Source: RGIG1959 sp045637645 (lineage in GTDB: Bacteria; Bacillota; Clostridia; Oscillospirales; Acutalibacteraceae). From it: a stretch of 50,624 nucleotides of DNA. The DNA lies in assembly GCA_045637645.1 (NCBI GenBank), contig JAZTZV010000018.1:1-50624 (forward strand). Reading direction: 5' to 3'. The position numbers were made by a program, and so were the translations under genes. Numbering within the stretch: the stretch's first letter is position 1; each line of letters begins with the position of its first letter. Below the pieces are notes generated by a model, which worked only from the letters and a program-made list of their open reading frames with translations, did no database searches and was not told the origin of the DNA. This document shows, one piece after another, positions 19,501 through 26,321 of the stretch.

Positions 19501-20014
19501 GAAAACCACCGCGTTGCCCGCTCTCACTGCGGCACCGCAAACCATCGAAGCGGTCATCTCGCTCCCGAAAACGGTGAGCGGTCGCGGTGGTGTCATCGTC
19601 GGTAACTACAACAACGGTATCGGTCGTCAGCTGAATTTGGAAATCTACGACGGCGGTAAAGTGCGCTTGTACTTCTTCGACGGCAACCACAAGGTTTCCT
19701 ACATCTTCAGCCAAGACGTTCGCTCCTTGTCGCCGACGCATCTTGCCGTGACGCTCAACGGCACAAGTGCCACGCTGTACATCAACGGCAAAAAATCCGA
19801 AACCGCGTCGTTCACCTATGCGTACGCCGGTTCGAACCAAAACTACTTGATCGGCGGCGACCACCGCAGTGACAACAGTTGCTACTTCAAAGGTACGGTT
19901 TATTCCGTCGCCTTGTTTGATGATGTGCGCACCGGCGCCGAAATCAAACAGGATATGATCGCCGTGCCGACTGACGACGAATCCGTGTTGTACGCGGGCA
20001 CGTTCCTTATTTAA
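13589..20014 (+). CDS. giant secreted protein: beta-helix repeats, PLD-like domain, four LamG-like domains
   Basis: A protein of 2141 residues with an N-terminal signal peptide (about 1-33). About residues 190-880 consist of many GGAI(Y)-centred repeats with N/T-rich turns, the pattern of right-handed beta-helix Pmp/pectate-lyase-like proteins. Residues 900-1385 resemble the phospholipase D superfamily. HTK at 1104-1106 with a WSSSANLDG segment after it forms one half-site, and HNKDL at 1328-1332 with LNSMN forms the second. The first site lacks Asp at the usual position (Ser1111 instead), so activity is uncertain. Four LamG/concanavalin-like domains of about 190 residues follow to the C-terminus. 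There is no sortase motif, no dockerin and no S-layer anchor. The ATG follows AAAGGAAG. It has its own promoter and terminator. Confidence 0.9.
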   Translation: MTKRSFTMRACSVMLTLFMLITLIAPIIPTAAADTAPKGNGKKASVSTAAQLEAALKSETEFIRITADFELDRTFYVSGVTTIYSKEAHTLKRAARFGGDLFVIGEDASGNNALLGGANAVLTLGDPDSDKENLLVLDGNKDAMKKDVVGTVLFVCNSSYVNLYDNVTIQNAHKVGNKKTRTEDYCLSYPDRIGGAAAIIAEGTLNMYGGNLRNNSANEEGNTGDDEVDRYAALGGAIYNYSNLNLYGGVIENNHAARGGAIYNYRTLNMMGTTLRGNTAQMHGGAVYQAGSQYAQLRIGEHGDTRGDAVLFENNYASKNGGAIYSYTHTSMVIYGRTTFLQNHAAGGNGGAICTYSGVNVSNATFRQNIAATRGAGVYISNSDNELTTRVSQFAGSLFEENEASNGAAITLFASDTTIKEGGKAIVDHCDFVNNRAVTQPENTSETDFVGGAMYISRKSTLTMNASTFQGNTAQTEGGALYVTGGSKVDITATAFTANEAVASGSYGGAITVRSSTLTLTDSSFDGNKAAKNGGALYIAYVESSSSDADVTITNSDFTNNTADSYGGAIYSTTHVDNSKAIVLDVRDSAFEANAALKGGAVYLTSGTDAYMNNVQFTDNTNTTVDHDTKKDFNGGALYLSESTVEINGATFSGNTAAYNGGAIGAYSDSHAILNNITATANAASNAGGFLYNSGSVCDVYNSNLTENTAQKTGGAMSLHSEGTTNVYATTFKGNTAVSHGGAVYVYTGASNTLMQDCTFLENVSEAYGGAVYASNASLLQMYNTVAKHNQAGSGGVLYETTTDTVVTINGLTVAGNTATDAGPIIFGNTTKAKLYLNKTAFVDEDQTAPLDDAYWASAIVNKLTVADENGTIPSYTPYTDETPTSPATSKKKPVSVQDVLSLGQHSSDAAIDDVYGGFRRQDNSSNFMSRNTTYFNNINGNTVSVDTFVYYPYHKANNTNVGEGLLIYQALLYKQAHPNEEVSIDISSFRFSIEAAVNINRNSRYFGYMRNLIGQDYDEYGFVRVSYLLITAAKMGIHVNVIGQLDGYPISSVDPTLKQYFKNQLNDPCDPSYVKNGVIGDYLTFRYCYWTSYNDNDATDMMHTKMCAVSHYLDMNGEVHRNAVWSSSANLDGIEKNGQNGNSKVQTASIVSDHEQLYRTASNYLRLITQYCGQEDVYVFRDLVNRRSTEQIDLILAGKGNTIPKDEQIVYLGTDTDDVFELYFAPFGGSSVVWDETYNPYCKYLRKLYNSDDYILFTWNNANYNSTFSLGKQMETFIEEAFHQNKDPRNKIYLNLEDYDGSAFKDLVVGKDIGFASFNQLDFGKVHNKDLQLSYGENGKRHYVTMLNSMNIHGGSMYYQSNFMLVIKETACTTDSVFYTVADLTAVGVADTVATDTTTLGREFSKSDRVTLGDLDKAVHTVEAVVQLPKSFSGRGGVIVGNYNNGTGNQLNLEIYDGGKVRLFFNNGSQKESCIFNKDIRSNTPVHLAVTVKDRSATLYLNGERAETRSLSASYKGAQQGFCVGGDRRDGNTCYFNGTIYSVALFDDVRTADEIRADAVAVPQNASGLLRTMHFSTDPIDYTSVQLAGRTFSAKKYYAVNTLPASPHTIEAVVQVPKTMSGRAGVIVGNYNNGTSGQLNLEIYEGGKVRLFFYNNGKKTAHVFKKDIRSSTPTHLAVTVQNREASLYVNGELTETVTLANAFKGATQMYRIGGDRRAGNTQYFKGTIYQVNMFRDVRTAAEIKQDCIWLDENASQLLYSRRFTSNTAYAAPKINGREFTAQTSHMIGDLSAAPYTIEATVQVPKTVSGRAGVIVGNYTNGGSGQLNLEIYEGGKVRLFFHNGSKKVTCLFSKDIRSDNATHLAVTVNGKTATLYVNGKKIESKTLSATYKTVKGGFKIGGDNRATNTQYFKGTIYSVSLFSDVRSAAEIKHDMTFVPTTASALLYTTMFSANAPTYRSGSLAGGTFSAVKTTALPALTAAPQTIEAVISLPKTVSGRGGVIVGNYNNGIGRQLNLEIYDGGKVRLYFFDGNHKVSYIFSQDVRSLSPTHLAVTLNGTSATLYINGKKSETASFTYAYAGSNQNYLIGGDHRSDNSCYFKGTVYSVALFDDVRTGAEIKQDMIAVPTDDESVLYAGTFLI
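17779..20011 (+). repeat. four tandem LamG-domain repeats (about 560 bp each)
   Basis: The units start near 17779, 18355, 18916 and 19480 within the large surface protein gene. Each encodes a core of the form (S)GRxGVIVGNYxNG, QLNLEIYxGGKVRL, then HLAVTV, LYxNG, a GGDxR turn and YFxGTIYxVxLFxDVR. Protein similarity is high and DNA similarity is visible by eye, so expansion by tandem duplication is likely. Confidence 0.85.
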
Positions 20015-20031
20015 AAACGCAATACCAACAC

Positions 20032-20061
20032 AAACGGGGCTGTCTTTCGACAGCCCCGTTT
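20032..20061 (+). terminator. terminator after the surface protein gene
   Basis: A perfect 13-bp stem (20032-20044 with 20049-20061) with a TTTC loop. It lies between converging genes and can serve both directions. Confidence 0.8.
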
Positions 20062-20115
20062 CATACATCAAAAAAGGAAGGCTGCTTTCTTGCAACCCTC
20101 CTTTTGTTCATCGAA

Positions 20116-21870
20116 TCATTCCGGCTTTTTAGCACCGCATTCGGGACAGAACTTGCCTTTGTTGCCCTTCGTGCCGCATGCGCAATCCCACGCCTCGGGT
20201 TTCGCCGCACCGCACTCGGAGCAGAACTTGCCTTTGTTGCCCTTTGCACCGCAAGCACAATCCCACGCTTCGGGTTTCGCAGCGCCGCATTCGGAGCAGA
20301 ATTTGCCAGTGATGCCCTTCGCACCGCACGCACAATCCCAACCGTCTGCGACGGGTTCTTGCGTCGCCGCATCCGAGGTCGGTTGATTAAAGCCTTGCAT
20401 CGCCGTGCCGATCTTATCACCCACGACACCGAGCGCCGCCATGCCGACGCCGAGTCCGACCATGTCGTTGACGATGCCGCCCGATGCGCCGCCGTTGATG
20501 ACGCCGCCTTGACCCATCTCACCGAGCGCTTGCGCATACGCCTTTTGCACATCGGCATTGATAAGATCTTTTTCGTTGTAGCCTTTGGCTTTCATGATCT
20601 CCGCCTCGGTGAGACCTTGTGCGCGGAGGATCTCAATATCCGCTTGCGCGGCGATGCGTTTGCGTTGCGCCTCGATCTCGTCGTAGGCAAGTGCTTCGCG
20701 CTTGGCTTCGATGTCTGCTTCTTGCGCGGCAAGACGCATTTTCTTTTCGAATTCGATGTTGCGCAGTTGCAGTTTCTCGGTGTGGAACTTCTTGATGATT
20801 TGGAAGTTCTTGTCGCTTTCATCGGGCATGGCGATATTGGTGACATAGAACTGCGGAATGGTCAAGCCGTATTCCTCAAAGCCCTCCGCCAATTTCTCGC
20901 GCAAGCTGTTCGACAACACGTCCAGTCGCTCGTCGATCTCCAAAATGTCGATCGCGTCACGCTTGATGATTTGCGCCAAATTGGAACGCACGATGGTCGC
21001 GATGAGCGGTTTGAAATACATGCGCAGGCTGTGCACAAACGGCGCGTCGCTCGCGGCGTTCGGTCTGCCCCACGAAATACCGCTTGTGGTGCCGACCAAC
21101 TTGGTGAGCAACTTTTTCGCGTCGCTGACTTGCACGTTCATTTCACCCGAAGCGCCGATATCGATCGGTGCGCCCGTGTCGGGATCAATGAAATGCACAC
21201 GGTCGGGCGTGCCCCACGGAATGCTCATTTGAACAGTCTTGTTGACGAAATAGACCTCCGCATGGAACGCAGTTTGCTTGCCCGTCGGGAGCGTTTCCAA
21301 CTCACGCAGGAAGGGAATGTTGGCGGTCTTCAAGGTGTGGCGACCGGGGCCGAACGGCTCGTGCATTTTGCCGCTTGCAAAGAAATAGGCCTCTTGCGTT
21401 TCGTGAACGATCAACTGCGTGCCGAGGTTAAAGTCCTCGATCGGATGCTTCCACACAAAGGTGTCGTTGTCGCCCTCATACTTAATAATATTCAAGCCTG
21501 CGTTGGTGACAAGCTTGGTCTTCGCGATTTCCTTCTCGATATGCTCGATCGTGTGATCGCACACAGGGCAATCCATTCTGCCGACTGCGTTTTCATCCAC
21601 TTGGATCTTGCAATAACATTCAGGGCAAGCCACCGACAGCACGGTGTCCCCGAGCTTCGAATGGCAAATCGGGCATGTTTTGACGTCCTTTGCCTGATCA
21701 TACACGAAATCCTTTTTGCAATGCGGGCAGGTGCGCGACGTCATGCGATCACGCTTGACATGGATCTCTTTGCCGCAATCGCCGCACTTCAACGACTTTT
21801 TGGCAAAAATCGACGTCGACGCTTCGTTCGCCGTACCGCAATGCGGACACTCGATCATAAACTTTGCCAT
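20116..21870 (-). CDS. SPFH (band 7/YdjI-like) protein with multiple zinc ribbons
   Basis: A protein of 584 residues. Six CxxC pairs occupy residues 8-104 (C8/C11, C29/C32, C48/C51, C66/C69, C82/C85, C101/C104), suggesting three zinc ribbons. An SPFH/band 7 domain of the 'virion core protein'-like YdjI type follows (about 125-345), then an Ala/Glu/Lys-rich helical, probably coiled-coil, region (350-450) and a Gly-rich stretch. Three near-identical 25-residue zinc-ribbon repeats form the C-terminus (511-584). In B. subtilis, YdjI is linked to a PspA-type membrane stress system, so a membrane scaffold role is plausible. No transmembrane helix is obvious. The ATG at 21870 follows AGGAGG. Its promoter nearly duplicates that of the TIR-MORN gene upstream. 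Confidence 0.88.
   Translation of the reverse strand: MAKFMIECPHCGTANEASTSIFAKKSLKCGDCGKEIHVKRDRMTSRTCPHCKKDFVYDQAKDVKTCPICHSKLGDTVLSVACPECYCKIQVDENAVGRMDCPVCDHTIEHIEKEIAKTKLVTNAGLNIIKYEGDNDTFVWKHPIEDFNLGTQLIVHETQEAYFFASGKMHEPFGPGRHTLKTANIPFLRELETLPTGKQTAFHAEVYFVNKTVQMSIPWGTPDRVHFIDPDTGAPIDIGASGEMNVQVSDAKKLLTKLVGTTSGISWGRPNAASDAPFVHSLRMYFKPLIATIVRSNLAQIIKRDAIDILEIDERLDVLSNSLREKLAEGFEEYGLTIPQFYVTNIAMPDESDKNFQIIKKFHTEKLQLRNIEFEKKMRLAAQEADIEAKREALAYDEIEAQRKRIAAQADIEILRAQGLTEAEIMKAKGYNEKDLINADVQKAYAQALGEMGQGGVINGGASGGIVNDMVGLGVGMAALGVVGDKIGTAMQGFNQPTSDAATQEPVADGWDCACGAKGITGKFCSECGAAKPEAWDCACGAKGNKGKFCSECGAAKPEAWDCACGTKGNKGKFCPECGAKKPE
20119..20340 (-). repeat. three tandem 75-bp zinc-ribbon repeats
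   Basis: Each unit encodes WDCACG(A/T)KG...GKFC(S/P)ECGA(A/K)KPE. The two left-hand copies on the minus strand differ at few positions. A recent in-frame tandem duplication at the end of the SPFH gene. Confidence 0.9.
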
Positions 21871-21980
21871 TTTCTATTCCTCCTAACATCCGCAAAACGT
21901 CTCGCCTTCTGCGAATGATCTGTTGCTTTTCCACCGCGATCCAAGTCGCATCGGCTTTCGTCGCGATGTTTATTTCATTT

Positions 21981-22009
21981 ATTCTACCATATCCGACAAT
22001 CTTTTACAA
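21981..22009 (-). promoter_or_regulatory. promoter of the SPFH gene (copy of the TIR-MORN promoter)
   Basis: TTGTAA (22004-22009) and TAGAAT (21981-21986), 17-nt spacer. About 50 bp around it align with 24467-24517 with only scattered mismatches, far beyond promoter consensus. Confidence 0.75.
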
Positions 22010-22049
22010 TATTTTCAAACATTATTTTTGTTATTTCTTCGGTACGCAC

Positions 22050-24437
22050 TTATAAACCTTTCAGCGAATCCAAAATGGCGCTGACGATCACGGGACGTCG
22101 TTGCCGTTTGCTTTTTCCTTTCACAAACGTATCCTGCACTTTGCCGTTTTTGTCAATCAAACACCCTTTGTAAACCGCACCGTTGCGAAACTCGCCTTCA
22201 TAGCGATCCCCTTCTTTTCGATAAAAGACGCCTTGACCGTTGAATTCTCCGTCGTGCATCTCGCCGTCATATCGGTTCCCGCTCGGCTTGTTGTCGACGA
22301 AATACTTCACGTAGCCTTTACCTGTAAAACGCAAGCCTTCTTTCCATTTGCCTGTCCAAGTTTTACCGTCAGCATATATGTATGTGCCTTGACCGTTGAA
22401 TTTGTCGTTTGCGAACTCACCTTCATAGCGGTCGCCGTCATCGCCGATCAGCACACCTTTTCCTTGATACACACCGTTCGCTATCTCGCCGTCATAGCGT
22501 TTTCCCGTCGGTTTGCCGTTTTGGAAATACAAAACCGTTCCGCTGCCGTTGACACGCTTGTTGTCTTTCCACTCGCCTGTCCACGTTTCCCCGCTCACAT
22601 ACGTATACGTGCCTTGTCCGCAACACGTATTGTCCGCAAACTCACCTTCATACCGATCGCCGTTGGCATACACATAGACGCCTTGACCTTTGTAACGGCC
22701 GTTTTCCGTATAACCTTCATGGCGTGCGCCCGTCGGCTTGCCGTCTTCGAGAAACAACGTAACACCTTTTCCCGTATATCGTGTGTTGTTTTTCAATTCG
22801 CCTGTCCAGCTTTCACCGCTTGCGTACGTGTACGTGCCTTGTCCGTTTGCTAGACCGTCGATATAGTTACCCTCATAACGATCGCCGTTTTTAAACGTAT
22901 ACGTGCCGTATCCATGCCGTTTGCCGTTCACAAACGCACCCTCATAGCGGTCGCCGTTTTCGTACGTAATGCTACCCTTACCGTTGTAGTTGCCGTTCGC
23001 TATCTCGCCGTTATACCGTTCGCCGGTCGGTTTGCCGTCTTTGAAAAACAGCACAAAACCGTTGCCCGCAAAACGTGCACCGTCTTTCCACTCGCCCGTC
23101 CACGTTTCACCGCTCGCGTATGTGTAGGTGCCTTGTCCGTTCGGTTTGCCGTCTTTGAACGCACCTTCATAGCGATCGCCGTTTGCATAGAAATACGTGC
23201 CGTATCCATGACGGTTGCCGTTCACAAGCGCGCCTTCATAGCGATTGCCCGTCAACTCACCGTCACGAACGATCCAAATCGTGCCGTTACCGTTCTCCTG
23301 TTTGTCGTCTTTCCATTCGCCTGTCCACGTTTCGCTGCTTGCATACGTAAAAGTGCCCTGCCCTTGCTTAACACCGAGGTTCCATTTACCTTCGTAGCGG
23401 TCGCCGTTTTTATAATACCACGTACCGTAACCGTGAGGACGGTCACCGATTGCCTCGCCGACATACGCGCCGTCATCAAAATTCAGCTCCTTGTGATTGT
23501 TGTCCGCCGCACGCGTCTCAACAACTGTCGGTTTCACCGCAGGTGCTTTGCCAACAACGCGCGCGATGTTGGCAAACAGATCGGACAAAAACGTGATACT
23601 GCGAATGTTCAACGCTTGGAAACTTTGCAATTGTCGCGGGAGTTGTTCGGGAGTGATCGATTCATAGCACGGAATCAAAATCTTGTCGCTGTCTTTCATC
23701 ATTTCGAGATAACGCGACCATTCGTTTTTGAGCCACACCGCGTTGAAATAGTCTTGCTTACTGCCGATAACCAGCATCACCTTCGCGGATGAAAGCGCCG
23801 CGTAGATGTACGGCTCATACTCCGATCCCGCTTTGCCGCGAAGCGTCACGCGCGAGAAAAACACCTTATAACCTTTGGCGATCAATTCGGTGTAGATGTC
23901 CTGCGCGGTCGCGCTGTCGTCGGTGCGCGTACGGGTCGCGTCGTCGGTTTCTTTGTAGCAAATAAACACATCATAGGGTTCTTCCGCGCGGGAGATCGAC
24001 AGAATTTTTTGTTGCAAGTCCTCGATGACCTGCGCTTCTTCTTCGTATTTCCAGCTTGACACCGCCGCCAGTTCGCAGACCTTCCCGTAATCCGCGTCGT
24101 TGAGCACACTTTGATAGCGCGTGCGATGACAGGTCGGCACTTTTTTACCGTCTTTAGGATCGTCGACATATTCAATGCCGTATTTGCACAAAACAAGACC
24201 CCAATAGGCTTCGGCTTCTTCAGGGAATTGGGCGATGATGCTTTGGAATACGCCCGCCGCCTGATCGAAATCGCAGGCAAGCCGCAATTCGGTCGCGCGC
24301 TCGAACAATTTGATTTTCAGTTCGTTGTCCAGATTCGGCAACGTTTGCATCGAATCGCAATAGCGACATTGCGCAAACTTGTCGTTGTCACCGACGGTCA
24401 GCGCCGCACCGCACATTTTGCATTTTAAAACCGCCAT
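22050..24437 (-). CDS. zinc ribbon-TIR-MORN repeat protein
   Basis: A protein of 795 residues. C6/C9 and C24/C27 form an N-terminal zinc ribbon. A helical segment (about 35-150) includes CKYGIEYVDDP. A TIR domain occupies about 154-290, beginning YDVFICYKETDD. E208 in SEYEPYI is placed like the catalytic Glu of NAD-cleaving TIR domains such as SARM1, so NADase activity is possible but unproven. Residues 325-775 hold about 18 MORN repeats in a recurring pattern (GDRYEG, TWTGEW and RY(D/E/N)G cores). MORN arrays in other proteins bind membranes or act as scaffolds. There is no signal peptide or transmembrane helix. Its promoter is duplicated at the SPFH gene. Roles in defence, membrane stress or signalling are all open. 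Confidence 0.88.
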   Translation of the reverse strand: MAVLKCKMCGAALTVGDNDKFAQCRYCDSMQTLPNLDNELKIKLFERATELRLACDFDQAAGVFQSIIAQFPEEAEAYWGLVLCKYGIEYVDDPKDGKKVPTCHRTRYQSVLNDADYGKVCELAAVSSWKYEEEAQVIEDLQQKILSISRAEEPYDVFICYKETDDATRTRTDDSATAQDIYTELIAKGYKVFFSRVTLRGKAGSEYEPYIYAALSSAKVMLVIGSKQDYFNAVWLKNEWSRYLEMMKDSDKILIPCYESITPEQLPRQLQSFQALNIRSITFLSDLFANIARVVGKAPAVKPTVVETRAADNNHKELNFDDGAYVGEAIGDRPHGYGTWYYKNGDRYEGKWNLGVKQGQGTFTYASSETWTGEWKDDKQENGNGTIWIVRDGELTGNRYEGALVNGNRHGYGTYFYANGDRYEGAFKDGKPNGQGTYTYASGETWTGEWKDGARFAGNGFVLFFKDGKPTGERYNGEIANGNYNGKGSITYENGDRYEGAFVNGKRHGYGTYTFKNGDRYEGNYIDGLANGQGTYTYASGESWTGELKNNTRYTGKGVTLFLEDGKPTGARHEGYTENGRYKGQGVYVYANGDRYEGEFADNTCCGQGTYTYVSGETWTGEWKDNKRVNGSGTVLYFQNGKPTGKRYDGEIANGVYQGKGVLIGDDGDRYEGEFANDKFNGQGTYIYADGKTWTGKWKEGLRFTGKGYVKYFVDNKPSGNRYDGEMHDGEFNGQGVFYRKEGDRYEGEFRNGAVYKGCLIDKNGKVQDTFVKGKSKRQRRPVIVSAILDSLKGL
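22113..23465 (-). repeat. MORN repeat array
   Basis: About 18 repeats of 20-30 residues, with a higher-order period of roughly three repeats that alternate GDRYEG, (T/S)WTGEW and G(K/N/E)RYxGE cores. DNA similarity between periods is evident, for example in the segments encoding TYASGETWTGEWKD. Confidence 0.85.
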
Positions 24438-24476
24438 GCCCTCGCATCCCCTTTGCTACTTTGATCCATTTCGTTC

Positions 24477-24505
24477 ATTCTATCATATGCGACATTCTTT
24501 TACAA
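24477..24505 (-). promoter_or_regulatory. promoter of the TIR-MORN gene
   Basis: TTGTAA (24500-24505) and TAGAAT (24477-24482), 17-nt spacer, about 40 nt before the ATG. It is near-identical to the SPFH promoter. Confidence 0.75.
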
Positions 24506-24548
24506 CATTTTCAAAACGAATACTCCCGAAAATTTCGCCCGAAATTAA

Positions 24549-24592
24549 CAAAAAGTCACCCGCGCGCCTTTCGGCGCGGCGGGTGACTTTTC
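24549..24592 (-). terminator. terminator after the three-helix membrane protein gene
   Basis: A long stem AAAAGTCACCCGC-GCGCC with a TTTC loop and one bulged base, ending in a T-run on the minus strand. Confidence 0.85.
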
Positions 24593-24606
24593 AAAAAGAG
24601 AGGTCA

Positions 24607-24903
24607 TCAATCTTCTGCCGTGATCACATGTACAATATCGAGGATCAACACCACGAAGATCGCGATCCAACCAAGGATTATCGAACCGAGAAATTTTGCC
24701 ACGATGGACGGCAGCGACCATGCCGAAAAGATTTTCGACAGCCACATCCAGCCGAACGGCACACCCGCCACAAACAAACCGGCGAGAATGCCGAGGAATC
24801 CGAGCTCACCGAGCGTGGCGAACAACAGCGAACCGACGCCCCACGCGACCACCGCGATGATGATGTCGCGAATCAAACGAAATTTTGCTTCTCTTTTATC
24901 CAT
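24607..24903 (-). CDS. three-helix membrane protein, copy A
   Basis: A protein of 98 residues, almost entirely hydrophobic, with helices at about 11-31, 36-55 and 68-92. A conserved central motif (GVPFGWMWLSKIFSAWSLP) lies between helices 2 and 3. I do not recognise a named family. A second copy at 26528-26821 shares most residues, including that motif. The ATG at 24903 follows AAGGAGA. It lies 38 nt after the zinc-ribbon protein gene and is followed by a terminator, so it closes a two-gene operon. Confidence 0.75.
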   Translation of the reverse strand: MDKREAKFRLIRDIIIAVVAWGVGSLLFATLGELGFLGILAGLFVAGVPFGWMWLSKIFSAWSLPSIVAKFLGSIILGWIAIFVVLILDIVHVITAED

Positions 24904-24941
24904 GATAACAATTCTCCTTCATGTATGAAATCGACTGTTGC

Positions 24942-25655
24942 TTACATTTTTTTGACTTTGACGATCGGCAGGTCAGAACCGATGGCTTTTTTGAAACCTT
25001 CCAGCTCTTTGACCATTCTCTTTTCCGCCGAACCGCGATAACCGAACATAAAGCCGTAGCCAAGCACCGTCGAACGCGTGATGCAGGGTTTGTATTGCAG
25101 TACCGTTTCATCGTTCAAGCGGATGGAAAACGAATAGGCTTTTCGGAACAAACCGACAAACGAACCGCTGCCGTTGACCGCATATTCGATTTTGGTAATG
25201 TCATCCTTGGTGAACACGCCGGTATCTTCTTTTTTGGACTTCTTGATAGTTTTCACCATTTGTCCGGTGCCGACATCTTCGCCGAGGAAGCCGTTGGCAA
25301 ATTCTTTGACGGTGAAACGACCGCCGTTTTCGTAGCAGTAAAAATCTTTGAAGAACGTGAATTCCACCGCCGAGTAGCGCGCGACATTCTCGGCCTCATC
25401 GCGAACATATTGATCGTATAGCTTCGCAATTTCGGCTTGGTTGATCTTCTTGATTTTATTGGTACGCTTGTAGTTCATCAGTTTCGCACCGAAACGCTCG
25501 CTGACTTGCACTTCGACGGATTCGTAATGTTTTTTGCAATCCTCGCAAACATCAAGCGTTTCATAACCGCCGAGGACAAGTGCTTGAGCGTTGCCGCTCA
25601 ACAAACCTTTTTGAAGTTCCTTACCGCAGAATGCGCATTTTACTGTTTTTGCCAT
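24942..25655 (-). CDS. zinc-ribbon protein of unknown function
   Basis: A protein of 237 residues. An N-terminal zinc ribbon is formed by CAFC at 7-10 and CEDC at about 37-40. A helical linker (about 41-95) follows, then a mixed alpha/beta domain containing FFKDFYCYENGGRFTVKEF and a repeated-strand C-terminal part (DITKIEYAVNGSGSFVG; LNDETVLQYKP) that resembles small PH/SHOCT-associated folds. I make no family claim. The ATG at 25655 follows AAAAAGGAGA. The 5' leader, including the ribosome site and ATCATCATC before the ATG, is nearly identical to that of the membrane protein gene at 26821. Confidence 0.75.
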   Translation of the reverse strand: MAKTVKCAFCGKELQKGLLSGNAQALVLGGYETLDVCEDCKKHYESVEVQVSERFGAKLMNYKRTNKIKKINQAEIAKLYDQYVRDEAENVARYSAVEFTFFKDFYCYENGGRFTVKEFANGFLGEDVGTGQMVKTIKKSKKEDTGVFTKDDITKIEYAVNGSGSFVGLFRKAYSFSIRLNDETVLQYKPCITRSTVLGYGFMFGYRGSAEKRMVKELEGFKKAIGSDLPIVKVKKM

Positions 25656-25707
25656 GATGATGATCTCCTTTTTGTTTTGAATTTTTGTTTTTGATGATGT
25701 TGTTCAT

Positions 25708-25734
25708 CCCTTACGCTTATAAAGGGGAATGAGA
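25708..25734 (-). repeat. leader repeat, copy 1
   Basis: The plus-strand core CCTTACGCTTATAA is followed by AGGGGAATGAGA. It is shared with 26865-26891 and 27080-27106 and lies about 53 nt before the zinc-ribbon gene ATG. Confidence 0.7.
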
Positions 25735-25800
25735 CTTGACTTTGGTTTTATAAATTTGAAAAATTTTTTTGATTTTTTTGAGGCGGTTATTCCGAGACAT
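25717..25800 (-). CDS. possible 27-residue peptide ending ...SHSPL
   Basis: A short basic frame overlapping the last 14 nt of the Xre gene and ending at a TAA inside leader repeat copy 1. Its last residues (YKTKVKSHSPL) match the ends of the frames at the other two repeat copies in the same phase. The ribosome site is weak. This may be a real coupled peptide or a by-product of a conserved DNA element. Confidence 0.25.
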   Translation of the reverse strand: MSRNNRLKKIKKIFQIYKTKVKSHSPL

Positions 25801-26122
25801 CGGGAAGCTCGTTGACCGCTTTTAAAATATGGATCAGCACTTCCTTTTTGCTCGGCGGCCAATCCTCCAACAACTCTAAAATTTCGGAATCGCCGTATGT
25901 CGAGAGACGCGTATCGCAATCGGACAGTAAATCCACCACGGTTAACCCCAACACATCGGCAATTTCAGCAATGCGTTCCAACCGAACCTTCACACATCCG
26001 CGTTCAATGGCGCTGATGTATTTGTCCGACACGCCCAGACGTTCTGCTATGTACGCTTGCGTTCGTCTCGACTTACGCCGATGGGCTTTGATTTTTCGTC
26101 CGAGAGCACCGTAGTCAATCAC
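25787..26122 (-). CDS. Xre-family transcriptional regulator
   Basis: A protein of 111 residues. The N-terminal Cro/CI-type helix-turn-helix (about 8-64) is clear: RTQAYIAERLGVSDKYISAIERG, then IAEIADVLGLTVVDLL. The C-terminal part (LLEDWPPSKKEVLIHILKAV) is a short helical tail common in clostridial members of this family. The start is a GTG at 26122 with AAAGGCGGTG upstream. It lies upstream of the zinc-ribbon/membrane protein operon on the same strand and has an inverted repeat in its own leader, so it may regulate itself and its neighbours. Confidence 0.88.
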   Translation of the reverse strand: MIDYGALGRKIKAHRRKSRRTQAYIAERLGVSDKYISAIERGCVKVRLERIAEIADVLGLTVVDLLSDCDTRLSTYGDSEILELLEDWPPSKKEVLIHILKAVNELPDVSE

Positions 26123-26169
26123 GCTGTCACCGCCTTTCTCGACAGATTTCTACAAAACAGTCCTTTATA

Positions 26170-26197
26170 GTTTACAACAATCCCATTCGTTGTAAAC
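26170..26197 (-). promoter_or_regulatory. inverted repeat, candidate operator of the Xre gene
   Basis: GTTTACAAC-N10-GTTGTAAAC, a perfect 9-bp inverted repeat about 50 nt before the GTG start, abutting a TATAAA that could be the -10 box. Operator spacing fits a dimeric repressor. The intergenic stretch around it is otherwise empty. Confidence 0.55.
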
Positions 26198-26251
26198 AAA
26201 CCTATGAGTTTACTCTCAATCCTTTGGTTTACCGCTCTCCTCCTCCCCCCG

Positions 26252-26277
26252 CTCGCCCGCCATTTTCGACGGGCGAG
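26252..26277 (-). terminator. hairpin after the short secreted peptide gene
   Basis: The stem CTCGCCCG/CGGGCGAG with a 10-nt loop lies downstream of the 26322-26489 frame and before the Xre leader. There is no strong T-run. Confidence 0.5.
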
Positions 26278-26321
26278 GGGTGTTGAAAGGGGAAGTCTAT
26301 AAAAATAAGGTGTACGCGGTA

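Noticed and set aside
15098..20095. A 1665-codon open frame on the minus strand opposite the surface protein gene
   Set aside because: It follows from strong codon bias of the plus-strand gene. The translation is Val/Arg/Gly-rich with no domains, no signal peptide and no ribosome site, while the plus strand gives clear beta-helix, PLD and LamG patterns.
22113..23465. Repeats interpreted as a DNA-level element
   Set aside because: The periodicity is fully explained by the MORN protein repeats, which stay in frame throughout.
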